From assembly GCF_029543245.1 (NCBI RefSeq), contig NZ_JARQWV010000017.1, forward strand, positions 62,001 to 126,000: DNA of 64,000 bases, given 5' to 3'. The position numbers and the translations under genes are program-made. How positions within the stretch are numbered: position 1 is the stretch's first letter; each line of letters starts with the position of its first letter. The notes under the pieces are model-generated. The model was not told the origin of the DNA, did not search any database, and worked only from the letters and a program-made list of their open reading frames with translations. This document shows, piece by piece, positions 37,683-47,805 of this stretch. Origin of the DNA: Caulobacter endophyticus (GTDB taxonomy: Bacteria; Pseudomonadota; Alphaproteobacteria; Caulobacterales; Caulobacteraceae).

Positions 37683-38810
37683 ATGACGACCTTCACGCCC
37701 TCGATCACCAGCCGCAACGCCGTCGTCTTCCTGGCGGTGGTCGCGGCCGGCGCGGCCCTCTACTACATGCGCGGCATCCTCACGCCGCTGGTCCTGGCCA
37801 TCTTCCTGGCGGTGATGATCGACAGCTTCGCCCGCGTGCTGACGGTGCGAGTGCCCAAGTTCCCCGAGAAACTGGCCCTGCCGACGGCCATCGTGCTGTC
37901 GCTGCTGCTGTTCGGCGGCTCGGTGTGGATCGTGGTCGAGAACGGCGCAGGCTTCGTGGGCCAGGCCAAGGCCTACGCCCCGCGCCTCAACGAGGTGATC
38001 GCCAAGATCGCCGGCCTCTTCGGGATCCGCGTCGCGCCCACGCTCGACGACCTGATCGCCCAGCTCAATCCGCAGCAATATGTCGGCGCCATCGCCGGCA
38101 GCCTGCAGAATTTCGCCTCCAACGCCGTGCTGGTGCTGATCTATCTGGGCTTCATCATCGCCTCGCGCCGGGGCTTCTCGCGCAAGATCGTCGCCCTGTT
38201 CCCGCATCACGCCGAGCGCGACCGCTCGGTGCAACTGTTCCAGCGCATCCGCAACGGCGTGGAGCAGTACCTGTGGATCCAGACTGTCACCGGCCTGATG
38301 ATCGCCGTGGCCGCCTGGGCGGTGATGGCCCTCGTGGGGCTGGACAACGCCTTCTTCTGGGCCTTCCTGATCTTCATCGCCGCCTACATCCCGATCATCG
38401 GCGGGGCCATCGGCTGCATCCTGCCGCCGCTGTTTGCTCTGGTTCAATTCCCCCACAGCCTGCTGCCGGCGCTGATCCTGGCCGGCGCGCTGCAGGTGAT
38501 CTTCTTCGTGGTCGGCAATGTCGTGCTGCCGCGGATGCAGGGCGACAGCCTGAACATGGACCCCACCGTCGTCCTCTTGTCGCTGGCCGTCTGGGGCGCG
38601 CTGTGGGGCGGCATCGGCATGTTCCTGTCGACGCCCCTGACCGTGGCCCTGATGCTGATCCTGGCCCAGTTCGACGGCACCCGCTGGATCGCCATCCTGC
38701 TGTCGGAAGACGGCGATCCGACCAGCGAGCGGGCCACCTCGCACGGCCCGGCCGGCGTCGCAAAACAGGGATTGGCGAGAAAAAAGCCAAGTTCGAAAAA
38801 AGGGACTTAA
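37683..38810 (+). CDS. AI-2E family transporter (YdiK/PerM-like permease)
   Basis: 375 residues from the ATG at 37683. About eight membrane helices: [55 protein letters not shown], and the C-terminal group [40 protein letters not shown] and [20 protein letters not shown], which is the family core. Members export autoinducer-2 or act as Na+/H+ antiporters; the substrate is unclear in alphaproteobacteria. Two hairpins follow at 38912 and 38939. Confidence 0.92.
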   Translation: MTTFTPSITSRNAVVFLAVVAAGAALYYMRGILTPLVLAIFLAVMIDSFARVLTVRVPKFPEKLALPTAIVLSLLLFGGSVWIVVENGAGFVGQAKAYAPRLNEVIAKIAGLFGIRVAPTLDDLIAQLNPQQYVGAIAGSLQNFASNAVLVLIYLGFIIASRRGFSRKIVALFPHHAERDRSVQLFQRIRNGVEQYLWIQTVTGLMIAVAAWAVMALVGLDNAFFWAFLIFIAAYIPIIGGAIGCILPPLFALVQFPHSLLPALILAGALQVIFFVVGNVVLPRMQGDSLNMDPTVVLLSLAVWGALWGGIGMFLSTPLTVALMLILAQFDGTRWIAILLSEDGDPTSERATSHGPAGVAKQGLARKKPSSKKGT

Positions 38811-39148
38811 ATTTCCTGGAAGCGCTCCTATCTAGGTCTGGTACCGGGAGCCCCCCAATCCCGGTCCCGCGCGACGCCGGCCTGCTTTACCTGGCGCGTC
38901 GAACGCGGAAAACGCCCGCCGCCCCCCAAGGCGGGCCTGCGCCGCCGGTCTCCCCCCACCGGCGGCGCTTCCGTGTCCGGAGCAGCGTTTCCGAACAATC
39001 CACGGCCAGGACGCCCGGATAGAAATGTGGGTGGCGCTTCCTTCGGAATTCAGCAGTTTAGGCAAAATATTGTTCGGTTCTCGGGCGTGTCGGTTGAACG
39101 CGCACGGGAAAGGGCTAGGTTGTCGCCAAAAATTCGCGAGGAAATCCC
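38811..39148. other. Gene-free 338-bp stretch upstream of gdhZ
   Basis: No supported gene. It contains two G/C hairpins in series, GCCCGCC..GGCGGGC (38913-38936) and a perfect 11-bp stem GCGCCGCCGGT/ACCGGCGGCGC (38939-38968), which may end the transporter transcript although no T-run follows. The 3' half (39040-39148) is less GC-rich and should carry the promoter of the glutamate dehydrogenase, with GAGGAAA just before its ATG. Confidence 0.55.
38939..38968 (+). terminator. Hairpin, possible terminator after AI-2E permease
   Basis: Perfect 11-bp stem GCGCCGCCGGT / ACCGGCGGCGC with an eight-base pyrimidine loop. It lacks a clear T-run (followed by TTCCGTG), so termination is only probable. 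Confidence 0.45.
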
Positions 39149-42100
39149 ATGGTCGGCGATAGTGACCGCAAGACGAACCAACAGGCCTCCAGCGCCCTGA
39201 GCGCGGGTCTGGAAGCGGCTTTCGGCGGTGCGCTCACCCCTGCCCAGGCCCAGTTCGCGGCGCTGGCCGCCGAAGACTGGTCGGCCGAGGAACTGCCCGG
39301 CGTCGACGCCGGCGACGTGGCCGCCGAGCTGGCCGCTCTCTACCGCTTCGCAGAAGGTTCGGCCGATGAGGCCCTGGCCCTGCGCGTGCGCACCGCCAAG
39401 GGCGGCGACGTCCTCGAAATCGTCCAGCCCGACCGTCCCTTCCTCGTCGATTCGATCATGGGCGCCATCGCCGAGACCGGCTTCTCGGTGCGCGCCATGT
39501 TCCACCCGATGGTCGAGCTGGCCGGCCAGCGCCGCTCGCTGATCCAGGTGTGGCTGGAGCCTGTGGGCCAGGACCGTGAAGACGCCCTGCTGACCGCCGT
39601 CCGCGACGCCCTGGCCGACGTGCATCGCGCCGTCGACGACTTCGACGCCATGCGCGCCCTGATGCGCCGCACGATCGACGAACTGCGCGGCGCCCAGGTC
39701 GAACTCGCCGCCGAGGAGCGCGCCGAGGGCGTCGACTTCCTCGACTGGCTGGAAGGCGACCACTTCGTGTTCCTGGGCGCGCGGGTCTACGAATATCCCC
39801 GCACCGCCGACGGCGGCTATGCGGCCGAGGAGCCGCTGTATCAGCCCGAAGGCAGCCTGGGCGTCCTGCGCGACCAGACCCGCACCGTCCTGCGCCGCGA
39901 GAGCGAGCCGGCGATCCTGTCGCCGCAGGTGCGCGACCACCTGTTGCTGGGCGCCCCGCTGGTCGTGGCCAAGTCGAACCTGCGCTCCAAGGTCCACCGC
40001 CGCGGCTACATGGATTACGTCGGCGTGCGCCGCTACGGCGCCGACGGCAAGCCCTCGGGCGAGGTCCGGTTCGTCGGCCTGTTCACCGCCGAGGCCTACG
40101 AGACCCCGGCCCACGAGGTGCCGCTGATCCGCCGCAAGGTCGAGCATGTGCTGGACAAGGCCGGCAAGGATCCCGACAGCCACAACGGCAAGCGCCTGCG
40201 CAATATCCTCGAGACCTGGCCGCGCGACGAGCTGTTCCAGATCGAGGAGGGCGACCTGCTCTCCATGGCGCTCGGCGTGCTGCACCTCTACGACCGCCCG
40301 CGCGTGCGCCTGTTCACCCGCCGCGACCCGTTCGACCGTTTCATCTCGGCCCTGCTGTTCGTCCCGCGCGAGCGCTATGACTCCGGCGTGCGCCAGCGCG
40401 CCGGCGACCTGCTCAGCCAGGCCTTCGACGGCCGCGTCTCGGCCTATTATCCCAGCTTCTCGGACGCGCCCCTGGCCCGGGTGCACTACATCCTCGGCGT
40501 CAAGCCGGGCGTGCATCCCGAGCCGGACCTGGCCGCGCTGGAAGCGGCCATCGCCGAGACCACCCGCACCTGGGACGACCGCTTCGAGGCCATCGTCCGC
40601 GAGCGCGGCGCCACCCGTCCGGTGGTCGACACCCTGGCCCGCTGGGCCGGCGCCTTCCCGCCCGGCTATCGCGACCAGTACGACGCGCCCGAGGCCCTCG
40701 CCGACATCGCCGTCGTCGACGACCTGAAGGCCGGCGAGGCCGTGCGCGTGCGGGCCTTCCGCCGCGACGGCGACGACGCCATGACCTTCCGCTTCAAGCT
40801 CTATCGTCCGGGCGCGGCCGCGCCGCTGGCCGACGTGCTGCCGATCCTCGAGCACATGGGCCTGAAGGCCCTGATCGAGGACGGCTTCAAGCTGAAGCCC
40901 ACCATCGACGGCCTCAAGGCCCCCACCTGGGTCCACGAGTTCGTGCTGCGCGACGAGCAGGGCGAGCACCTGTCGTTCGCCGACATCAAGAGCGCCTTCG
41001 AGGCCGCCTTCGTCGCCATCTGGACGGGCAAGGCCGAGAGCGACGGCTTCAACCGCCTGGTGCTGGAGCTGGGCGTCGACTGGCGCGAGGCCGCCCTTGT
41101 GCGCGCCCTGGCCCGCTACCGCCAGCAGACGGGTCTCGACCCGTCGCAGGCGGTGCAGGAAGCGGCCCTGGCCGACAATCCGGGCGTCGCGCGCCTGATC
41201 CTGGATCTCTTCCGCATCAAGTTCGACCCGGCCATCGCCGCCGACCTCGCCGCCCGCAAGGCGCAGGCGCAGGCCGTGGCCGAGAAGATCACCGAGGCCC
41301 TGCAGGCGGTGGAAAGCCTGGACGCCGACCGCGTCCTGCGCCGCATCGCCGCCCTGGTCGGCGCGATCCAGCGCACCAACTTCTACCAGGCGGGCGAGGA
41401 CGGCGGTCACAAGCCGCACATCAGCTTCAAGATCGCCTCGCGCGAACTGGCCGACCTGCCGGCGCCCAAGCCCTATCGCGAGATCTTCGTCTCGGCCCCG
41501 CACGTCGAGGGCGTGCACCTGCGCTTTGGTCCCGTCGCCCGCGGCGGCCTGCGCTGGTCCGACCGCCGCGACGACTTCCGTACCGAAGTGCTCGGCCTCG
41601 TTAAGGCCCAGCAGGTCAAGAACGCGGTCATCGTGCCGGTCGGCTCGAAGGGCGGCTTCTATCCCAAGCAGCTGCCGCGCGGCGGCGATCGCGACGCCAT
41701 CCAGGCCGAGGCCATCCGCGCCTACAAGACCTTCCTGTCGGGCCTCCTGGACATCACCGACAACATCGACGCCGACAACCAGGTGATCGCCCCGCCGGCC
41801 GTGGTCGCCCACGACGGCGAGGATCCCTACCTGGTCGTCGCCGCCGACAAGGGCACGGCCACCTTCTCCGACATCGCCAACGGCCTGGCGGAAAGCTACG
41901 GCTTCTGGCTGGGCGACGCCTTCGCCTCGGGCGGTTCGGTCGGCTACGACCACAAGGTCATGGGCATCACCGCCCGCGGCGCCTGGGAAGCGGTCAAGCG
42001 CCACTTCCGCGAGCTGGGCAAGGACATCCAGGCCGAGCCCTTCACCGTGGTCGGCGTCGGCGACATGTCGGGCGACGTGTTCGGCAACGGCATGCTGCTG

Positions 42101-43963
42101 TCCAAGCAGACCAAGCTGCTGGCCGCCTTCGACCACCGTCACATCTTCCTCGATCCCGATCCGGATCCGGCCGTCTCGTGGGCCGAACGCGACCGCATGT
42201 TCAAGCTGCCGCGCTCGTCCTGGGCCGACTATGACGCCAGCAAGCTCTCCAAGGGCGGCGCCATCGTGCCGCGGAACCAGAAGGAGATCCCGCTGAGCCC
42301 CGAGGTCCAGGCCATGCTGGACCTGAAGGCCGCCAGCGTCTCGCCGGCCGAGCTGATGACCGCGATCCTCAAGTCGCGCGCCGAGCTGCTCTATCTCGGC
42401 GGCATCGGCACCTATGTGAAGGCCAAGGGCGAGACCAACGCCGAGGCCGGCGACAAGGCCAACGACGCCATCCGCGTCAACGGCTCGGATCTGCGTGTCA
42501 AGGTGGTGGGCGAGGGCGCCAATCTAGGCCTGACCCAGGCCGGCCGCATCGAGTTCGCGCAAAGCGGCGGTCACTCGAACACCGACGCCATCGACAACAG
42601 CGCCGGCGTCGACAGCTCCGACCACGAGGTCAACATCAAGATCCTCACGGGCCTGCTGGAGCGCTCGGGCGAGCTGACCCGTCCGGACCGCAACACGCTG
42701 CTGGCCTCGATGACCGACGACGTCGCCCATCACGTGCTGGAACACAACTACGACCAGACCCTGGCGCTGACCTTGCTTGAAAGCGACAGCGCCGAGGAGC
42801 TGGAGGCCCACGCCCGCTTCATGAGCGAGCTGGAAGCCCGCGGCCGCCTGGACCGTAAGGTCGAGGGCCTGCCTGAGGCCACGGTGATGGCCGATCGCGC
42901 CCAGGCCAAGAAGGGCCTGACCCGTCCGGAACTGGCCGTGCTGCTGGCCTACGGCAAGCTCGATCTGTTCGACGACATCATCGCCTCGCGCGCGCCGGAC
43001 GATCCCTGGTTCGAGGCCACCCTGCGCGGCTACTTCCCCAAGGCGCTCGATAAGTACGCCGACGCCATGCAGAAGCACCGTCTGAAGCGCGAGATTATCG
43101 CCACGGTGGTCGGCAACCAGATGGTCAACATGTGCGGCCCCACCTTCCCGGGCCGCCTGAAGGCCGCCGCCGGCTGCGACGTCGAGGCCCTGGTGGTCGG
43201 CTTCGCCGCCGCCCGCGAGATCCTGGGCGTCGACGCCCTGTGGGACCAGGTCTCGGCGCTGGACAACAAGGCCGAGGCCGAGGGCCAGACCGCGCTTTAC
43301 AAGGCCCTGGCCTATGCGCTGCGCAGCCTGACCTTCTGGCTGGCCCGCCGGGCCTTCCGCGACAAGTCCAGCGTCCAGCAACTGGTCGAGGCCTATGGTC
43401 CGTCGGTGGCGGCCCTGAAGGGTCTTACCCCGGCCATCCTGTCGAGCTTCGAGCAGAAGACCACGGCCAAGCGCGCCAAGGCCTATGTCGCCGACGGCGC
43501 CCCGCAGGCCCTGGCTGAAGCGGTCGCCGCCCTGCAGCCGGTGACCACGGCCGCCGACCTCGTCGACCTGGGCAATGCGTCCAGCTGGTCGGTCGAGAAC
43601 GTCGCCCGCCTCTATCACCAGGTCGGTGCGGCCCTCGGCTTCGACCGCCTGCGCTGGGCGGCCGGCCAGTTCGTCGGCGGCGACAGTTTCGAGCGCCTGG
43701 CCGTCCGTCGCCTGATCGAGGACCTTTTGTTCGAACAGGCCGCCATCACCCAGGCGGTGCTGAAGTTCGCCGCCAACGCCCAGGCGGGCGACGACGAAAG
43801 CTCGGCCAAGGCCGCAGTGGCCTCCTGGGCCGCCCTGCGCGCCGACCGCGTCAAGGCCGCCAAGCGCACGGTGGACGACATCGAGCAGGCCGGCGGCGGC
43901 TGGACCTTCGCCAAGCTCACCATCGCCAACGCGGCCCTGCGCGAGCTGTCGGTGCAGGGGTAG
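39149..43963 (+). CDS. gdhZ: NAD-specific glutamate dehydrogenase, large (180 kDa) type
   Basis: 1604 residues, full length for the bacterial L_180 class. It deaminates glutamate to 2-oxoglutarate with NAD. Four-fifths is regulatory: N-terminal ACT-like segments (LEIVQPDRPFLVDSIMGAI near 90), then a catalytic core at about 730-1230 with LRFGPVARGGLRWSDRRDDF, KNAVIVPVGSKGGFYP and VVGVGDMSGDVFGNGML, followed by a helical C-terminal domain. In Caulobacter the homologue GdhZ also binds FtsZ and, with KidO, promotes Z-ring disassembly, linking metabolism with division. GAGGAAA precedes the ATG. Confidence 0.96.
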   Translation: MVGDSDRKTNQQASSALSAGLEAAFGGALTPAQAQFAALAAEDWSAEELPGVDAGDVAAELAALYRFAEGSADEALALRVRTAKGGDVLEIVQPDRPFLVDSIMGAIAETGFSVRAMFHPMVELAGQRRSLIQVWLEPVGQDREDALLTAVRDALADVHRAVDDFDAMRALMRRTIDELRGAQVELAAEERAEGVDFLDWLEGDHFVFLGARVYEYPRTADGGYAAEEPLYQPEGSLGVLRDQTRTVLRRESEPAILSPQVRDHLLLGAPLVVAKSNLRSKVHRRGYMDYVGVRRYGADGKPSGEVRFVGLFTAEAYETPAHEVPLIRRKVEHVLDKAGKDPDSHNGKRLRNILETWPRDELFQIEEGDLLSMALGVLHLYDRPRVRLFTRRDPFDRFISALLFVPRERYDSGVRQRAGDLLSQAFDGRVSAYYPSFSDAPLARVHYILGVKPGVHPEPDLAALEAAIAETTRTWDDRFEAIVRERGATRPVVDTLARWAGAFPPGYRDQYDAPEALADIAVVDDLKAGEAVRVRAFRRDGDDAMTFRFKLYRPGAAAPLADVLPILEHMGLKALIEDGFKLKPTIDGLKAPTWVHEFVLRDEQGEHLSFADIKSAFEAAFVAIWTGKAESDGFNRLVLELGVDWREAALVRALARYRQQTGLDPSQAVQEAALADNPGVARLILDLFRIKFDPAIAADLAARKAQAQAVAEKITEALQAVESLDADRVLRRIAALVGAIQRTNFYQAGEDGGHKPHISFKIASRELADLPAPKPYREIFVSAPHVEGVHLRFGPVARGGLRWSDRRDDFRTEVLGLVKAQQVKNAVIVPVGSKGGFYPKQLPRGGDRDAIQAEAIRAYKTFLSGLLDITDNIDADNQVIAPPAVVAHDGEDPYLVVAADKGTATFSDIANGLAESYGFWLGDAFASGGSVGYDHKVMGITARGAWEAVKRHFRELGKDIQAEPFTVVGVGDMSGDVFGNGMLLSKQTKLLAAFDHRHIFLDPDPDPAVSWAERDRMFKLPRSSWADYDASKLSKGGAIVPRNQKEIPLSPEVQAMLDLKAASVSPAELMTAILKSRAELLYLGGIGTYVKAKGETNAEAGDKANDAIRVNGSDLRVKVVGEGANLGLTQAGRIEFAQSGGHSNTDAIDNSAGVDSSDHEVNIKILTGLLERSGELTRPDRNTLLASMTDDVAHHVLEHNYDQTLALTLLESDSAEELEAHARFMSELEARGRLDRKVEGLPEATVMADRAQAKKGLTRPELAVLLAYGKLDLFDDIIASRAPDDPWFEATLRGYFPKALDKYADAMQKHRLKREIIATVVGNQMVNMCGPTFPGRLKAAAGCDVEALVVGFAAAREILGVDALWDQVSALDNKAEAEGQTALYKALAYALRSLTFWLARRAFRDKSSVQQLVEAYGPSVAALKGLTPAILSSFEQKTTAKRAKAYVADGAPQALAEAVAALQPVTTAADLVDLGNASSWSVENVARLYHQVGAALGFDRLRWAAGQFVGGDSFERLAVRRLIEDLLFEQAAITQAVLKFAANAQAGDDESSAKAAVASWAALRADRVKAAKRTVDDIEQAGGGWTFAKLTIANAALRELSVQG

Positions 43964-43970
43964 ATGCAGA

Positions 43971-44001
43971 GACGGGCTGAAATTCACCTTTTCAGCCCGT
44001 C
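43971..44001 (+). terminator. Hairpin after gdhZ
   Basis: Stem GACGGGCTGAA / TTCAGCCCGTC (11 bp, perfect) with a nine-base loop, eight bases after the stop codon, followed by ATTCCTCT rather than a true T-run. A likely transcript end for gdhZ. Confidence 0.6.
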
Positions 44002-44123
44002 ATTCCTCTAGCGGGGCACTGCGCCTCTTCAATTTGAAGAGCGTGCGTATGTCAGGCAGTGGGGCTGCTCGGAATGGCTGTGCTTGAGGGTGGAATCGCG
44101 CAACCTTTTAGCGAGAGGTGCGC

Positions 44124-44636
44124 ATGTTTGAGACAGCTAATCAGTATCTGAGTTGGAACCAGCATCTAGCTGGCTGGGCGCAATTCGTTGGCGCGATGCT
44201 GGCGCTTATTGCGGCCTATGTCCTCGCTGTCATGCCAATCAATGCGCAGCGGAAGGACGCGCTGGCTGCTGCCGATGCGCTGGACATGGCGGCAAAGGCC
44301 CTTTTGGAGAGCGCGGCGACTTTGATCGCAGAACAGGTGGATGAGGTGCGGAATAACTGGCCCACGCCGTTGAGCCTCAGTTTGACTGCGAGTCGCTTGA
44401 CGACAAGAGGAGATAGAATTCTGGCATTCCCTCATCATCAGTTGAGGGACCAGTCTGCGGACGGCCTTGCAGATAGGATCTTGCAGATGGCGGAGCTTTT
44501 CAGGGAGGTGTTCCATCATACGCAGGCGCCATATGGTGGACCGGATCGTGGGCAACGGCTTACTTCCGCCGCTCGGGACGAAGTTGTTGGTCACCTCGAA
44601 GAGGCCGTTCGGAAAGCTAACCTGCTGATCTACTAA
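44124..44636 (+). CDS. Single-TM orphan protein in an AT-richer islet
   Basis: 170 residues from the ATG at 44124, with GAGAGG seven bases upstream (GTG at 44118 is too close). One membrane helix (about 15-38: WAQFVGAMLALIAAYVLAVM) is followed by a mostly helical soluble part with an Ala-rich helix (DALAAADALDMAAKALLESA), ending in LEEAVRKANLLIY. Codon use has more A/T-ending codons than both neighbours and the flanks are also AT-richer, as at 5964. There are no catalytic motifs. The family is not recognised. Confidence 0.7.
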   Translation: MFETANQYLSWNQHLAGWAQFVGAMLALIAAYVLAVMPINAQRKDALAAADALDMAAKALLESAATLIAEQVDEVRNNWPTPLSLSLTASRLTTRGDRILAFPHHQLRDQSADGLADRILQMAELFREVFHHTQAPYGGPDRGQRLTSAARDEVVGHLEEAVRKANLLIY

Positions 44637-44718
44637 AGACATAGGCAAAGTGTTGCAGAGGCCCTTGAGTTCACGACACTCGCTATCGGATTAGAGGTGA
44701 CCCCGGGGCAAGCGCTGC

Positions 44719-45918
44719 ATGGCCGCTGACAAAGACCGCATCATGCTGCTCGACGCCCTGCGGGGGCTCGGCGTGCTGGGCATCCTCTTGTGCAACGCGC
44801 CGGGCTTTGCGTTTCCGATGGCGCTCAGCGACAGCGTGCGGGCCTGGCCGTTCGGGACGGGGGCGGAGACCATGTCGGTGTGGCTGGTCACCCAGTGGCT
44901 GTTCCAGCGCAAGTTCGTGACCCTGTTCTCGATGCTGTTCGGCATCTCGATGTTTCTGGTCGGCGGCGAGAAGGGGCCCGTTTCGGAAGGCGGGGCGGGA
45001 AAGGGCGGGGTGCTCTACCGGCGCCTGGGCTGGCTGGCCGTGTTCGGGATCGTCCACGGCTTCGCGATCTGGTGGGGCGACGTGCTGCTGAGCTACGCGC
45101 TGGCCGGTTTGGCCGTGGCCCAGGCCCGCTCGTGGCCGGCCCGCAGGCTGCTGTCCTGGGGGATCGGCCTGTGGATCGCTTTCAGCCTGCTGACGATCGG
45201 CGGACTGGCGCTGCTGGCCTTCGAGCCGCCCGCCGAGATCGCCGCCGAAGCCGCGCGGGAGGCCGCCCGGGGCGCGGCCGCCATCGCCGCCTATCGCGGC
45301 GACTTCATGCGGTCTCTGGCGATCAACGCCGCCGAGCGGCTGGAGAACCTGCCCTACGAGCCGATCATCTTCCTGCTGACGACCGGGCTGATGATGATCG
45401 GCCTGGGCGCCTACAAGAAGGGCGTGTTCACCGGCGCGGTCTCGACGCGGACCTATGGCGTGCTGATCGCCGTTGGCCTCGCCGCCCTGGCCGTGGTCGG
45501 CTGGCCCTATTTCGCCTTCGCGCTGAACGGCATGGGCGAGCGCGACCTGCGCCTGGCCGAGGGGCTGCAGATGATCACCGCCCCGCTGACCACCCTGGCC
45601 TATGTCGGGCTGATGGCGCTGGCGGCGCGTTCGACGGGCTTCTGGCGCAGGCTCCCGGCCGTGCTGGCGCCGGTCGGCCGGATGGCCTTCACCAACTACA
45701 TCGCCCAGTCGCTGGTGATGACGGCGATCTTCTACGGCGGCCGGGGCCTTGGCCTCTACGCCCGCCTCGACCGCCCGGCCCTGGCCCTGATCGTCGTCGC
45801 ACTGTGGATCGCCCAGGTGCTGTGGTCGCGCTGGTGGCTGGAGCGCTTTTCGATGGGGCCGCTGGAATGGATCTGGCGTCGGCTCTATCGCGGCCCGACG
45901 CGGCTGCGGCGCGAATGA
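44719..45918 (+). CDS. DUF418 domain membrane protein
   Basis: 399 residues, about ten membrane helices. It begins RIMLLDALRGLGVLGILL, the typical DUF418 start, resembling acyltransferase families, and has KFVTLFSMLFGISMFLVGG and the C-terminal FTNYIAQSLVMTAIFYGG then WSRWWLERFSMGPLEWIWR, the DUF418 signature. It may modify or transport an envelope component; the exact function is unknown. Host-like codon use contrasts with the preceding AT-richer gene. Confidence 0.88.
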   Translation: MAADKDRIMLLDALRGLGVLGILLCNAPGFAFPMALSDSVRAWPFGTGAETMSVWLVTQWLFQRKFVTLFSMLFGISMFLVGGEKGPVSEGGAGKGGVLYRRLGWLAVFGIVHGFAIWWGDVLLSYALAGLAVAQARSWPARRLLSWGIGLWIAFSLLTIGGLALLAFEPPAEIAAEAAREAARGAAAIAAYRGDFMRSLAINAAERLENLPYEPIIFLLTTGLMMIGLGAYKKGVFTGAVSTRTYGVLIAVGLAALAVVGWPYFAFALNGMGERDLRLAEGLQMITAPLTTLAYVGLMALAARSTGFWRRLPAVLAPVGRMAFTNYIAQSLVMTAIFYGGRGLGLYARLDRPALALIVVALWIAQVLWSRWWLERFSMGPLEWIWRRLYRGPTRLRRE

Positions 45919-46000
45919 GGGGGAAGGGGGGCGTCGCTCCGTCGGCTGATAACGTCCCCCCTCCGGCCCTTCGGGCCACCTCCCCCAGAGGGGGAGGATC
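45919..46000. repeat. G/C-rich hairpin repeat (family C)
   Basis: A short intergenic element between DUF418 and phoD genes: GGGGGGCGTC..ACGTCCCCCC flanks, then CCGGCCCTTCGGGCC and CCTCCCCCAGAGGGGGAGG (45980-45998). It resembles the other palindromic elements in layout but not in sequence, and occurs once here. It may end the DUF418 transcript. Confidence 0.5.
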
Positions 46001-46100
46001 TTCGTTCGCCGAATAACCCTGTGCGTCATAAGGTTGTCGCGGGCCAACGCTAACGCGACCGACGAGACGTCGCGGGCGTCCTGTCGGGGAGTGCGTTGCA

Positions 46101-47804
46101 ATGAAGATCGATCGTCGCGGGCTGCTGGCCCTGCTCGGCTCCGGCGCGGCTACGCCGGTCGCCGCCGCCGCCCCCAAGACCTTCGACGGCGAGGTCGCCT
46201 TCGCGCACGGCCTAGCCTCGGGCGATCCGCTTTCGGACCGCGTGATCCTGTGGACGCGGGTCACCGCGAATGGCGCGACCGCTCCGGTCGCCCTGCGCTG
46301 GGAAGTCGCGACCGACGCAGGCTTCAAGACCATCGTCGCCCAGGGCCAGGCGCTCACCGACGCCGGCCGCGACTGGACGGTCAAGGTCGATGCTGTGGGC
46401 CTCAAGCCGGGTACGGATTATCACTTCCGCTTCCGCCCGCTGAAGGCCGGCAAGCCGGTGGGCGAGGGGATCGTCGGCCGCACCCGCACCCTGCCGCAGG
46501 GGTCGGTCAAGGACGTCGTTCTGGCCGTGGCGTCCTGCTCGCTCTATTCGAACGGCTACTTCACCGCCTATGACGCCATCGCCAGGCTGCCGCGCGTCGA
46601 CGCGGTGCTGCACCTGGGCGACTACATCTACGAGTACGGCGGCGGACCCAAGGACTACGGCATGAGCTCGCCGGTCGCCGCCCAGCGCCGGCCCGATCCG
46701 GTCCACGAGATCGTCTCGCTCAGCGACTACCGCCGCCGCCACGCGATCTACAAGACCGACCCGATGCTGCAGGCCGCCCACGCCCGCGCGCCGTGGATCG
46801 TGGTCTGGGACGACCACGAGACCGCCAACGACAGCTGGGTCGGCGGTGCCGAGAACCACGACCCTGACAAGGGCGAGGGCGACTGGGCCGCGCGCAAGGC
46901 CGCCGCCCTCAAGGCCTATTACGAGTGGATGCCGATCCGCGAGCCTTCGGCCGGAACCCTGCCCGAGGCCGCCTGGCGTCGCTTCCAGTTCGGCGACATC
47001 GCCACCCTCTTGATGGTCGAGACCCGCCTGACGGCCCGTTCCCAGCAGCTGGACTACGCCAAGGACCTCTCCTTCACCGCCGACGGCAAGCCGCAGGTCG
47101 AGGCCTTCGTCGCCAAGTGGAAGGATCCCTCGCGCCGCCTGATGGGCGAGGGCCAGGAGCAGTGGCTGGCCCGAGAGGTCGAGGCCTCGGTCAAGGGCGG
47201 CACGGCCTGGCAGGTGCTGGGCAACCAGGTGGTCATGGCCCGCGTCGCCGCCCCCAACATGAAGGCCACCATGGGTGCGGAGAAGTTCGACGCCATGATC
47301 GCGGCCCTGCCCGACTACGCCCGGGGCCGGGTGGCCCAGAGCGTGGCCATGTCGGCCTACGACATCCCCTCCAACCTCGACGCCTGGGACGGCTATCCGG
47401 CCGATCGCCAACGGGTCTACGATATCTTCAAGGCCAGCAAGGCCGCCCCGATCGTGCTGGCCGGCGACAGCCACATGTTCTGGGCCAACGAGCTGTGGGA
47501 CGACGCGGGCTCGTCGCGCGTCGCCGCCGAGTTCGGCGCCACCTCGGTCACCTCGCCCGGTTTCGGCGACCTGATGCCCGGCGCCCCGATCGGCGAGGCC
47601 TTCGTCCAGCGCAACAAGGAAGTGAAATACGCCCACCCCAGCGCCAAGGGCTTCGTCCTGCTGACCCTGGAAAAGGGCCGCGCCGTGGGCGAGCTGGTGG
47701 CGGTCTCGACCATCCTGTCGACCGACTACACGACCAGCGTGCTGAAGACCTTCGTGGTCACCCCGGCCGAAGGCGGCGGGGTGGGGGCGCTATCGGAGGG
47801 GTAA
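46101..47804 (+). CDS. phoD: Alkaline phosphatase D family (PhoD)
   Basis: 567 residues. The N-terminal DRRGLLALLGSGAATPVAAA is a twin-arginine signal, so export to the periplasm by Tat is expected. A PhoD N-terminal beta domain (FAHGLASGDPLSDRVILWTRV) is followed by the metallophosphatase domain: SCSLYSNGYFTAYD, LHLGDYIYEYGGG, VWDDHETANDSW, LGNQVVMARV and APIVLAGDSHMFW. The enzymes are Ca/Fe phosphodiesterases or phosphatases active on phospholipids, teichoic acids and esters, often induced by phosphate starvation. It ends at a terminator repeat before the convergent LysE gene. Confidence 0.94.
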   Translation: MKIDRRGLLALLGSGAATPVAAAAPKTFDGEVAFAHGLASGDPLSDRVILWTRVTANGATAPVALRWEVATDAGFKTIVAQGQALTDAGRDWTVKVDAVGLKPGTDYHFRFRPLKAGKPVGEGIVGRTRTLPQGSVKDVVLAVASCSLYSNGYFTAYDAIARLPRVDAVLHLGDYIYEYGGGPKDYGMSSPVAAQRRPDPVHEIVSLSDYRRRHAIYKTDPMLQAAHARAPWIVVWDDHETANDSWVGGAENHDPDKGEGDWAARKAAALKAYYEWMPIREPSAGTLPEAAWRRFQFGDIATLLMVETRLTARSQQLDYAKDLSFTADGKPQVEAFVAKWKDPSRRLMGEGQEQWLAREVEASVKGGTAWQVLGNQVVMARVAAPNMKATMGAEKFDAMIAALPDYARGRVAQSVAMSAYDIPSNLDAWDGYPADRQRVYDIFKASKAAPIVLAGDSHMFWANELWDDAGSSRVAAEFGATSVTSPGFGDLMPGAPIGEAFVQRNKEVKYAHPSAKGFVLLTLEKGRAVGELVAVSTILSTDYTTSVLKTFVVTPAEGGGVGALSEG

Positions 47805-47805
47805 T

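Noticed and set aside
38832..39065. Open frame of 77 codons on the minus strand in the gdhZ upstream gap
   Set aside because: Translation is Arg/Gly-rich low complexity through two hairpins, with no ribosome site.
39050..42142. Open frame on the minus strand (about 1,030 codons) opposite gdhZ
   Set aside because: Same artefact: GdhZ is recognisable along its whole length and the antisense product has no domain pattern.
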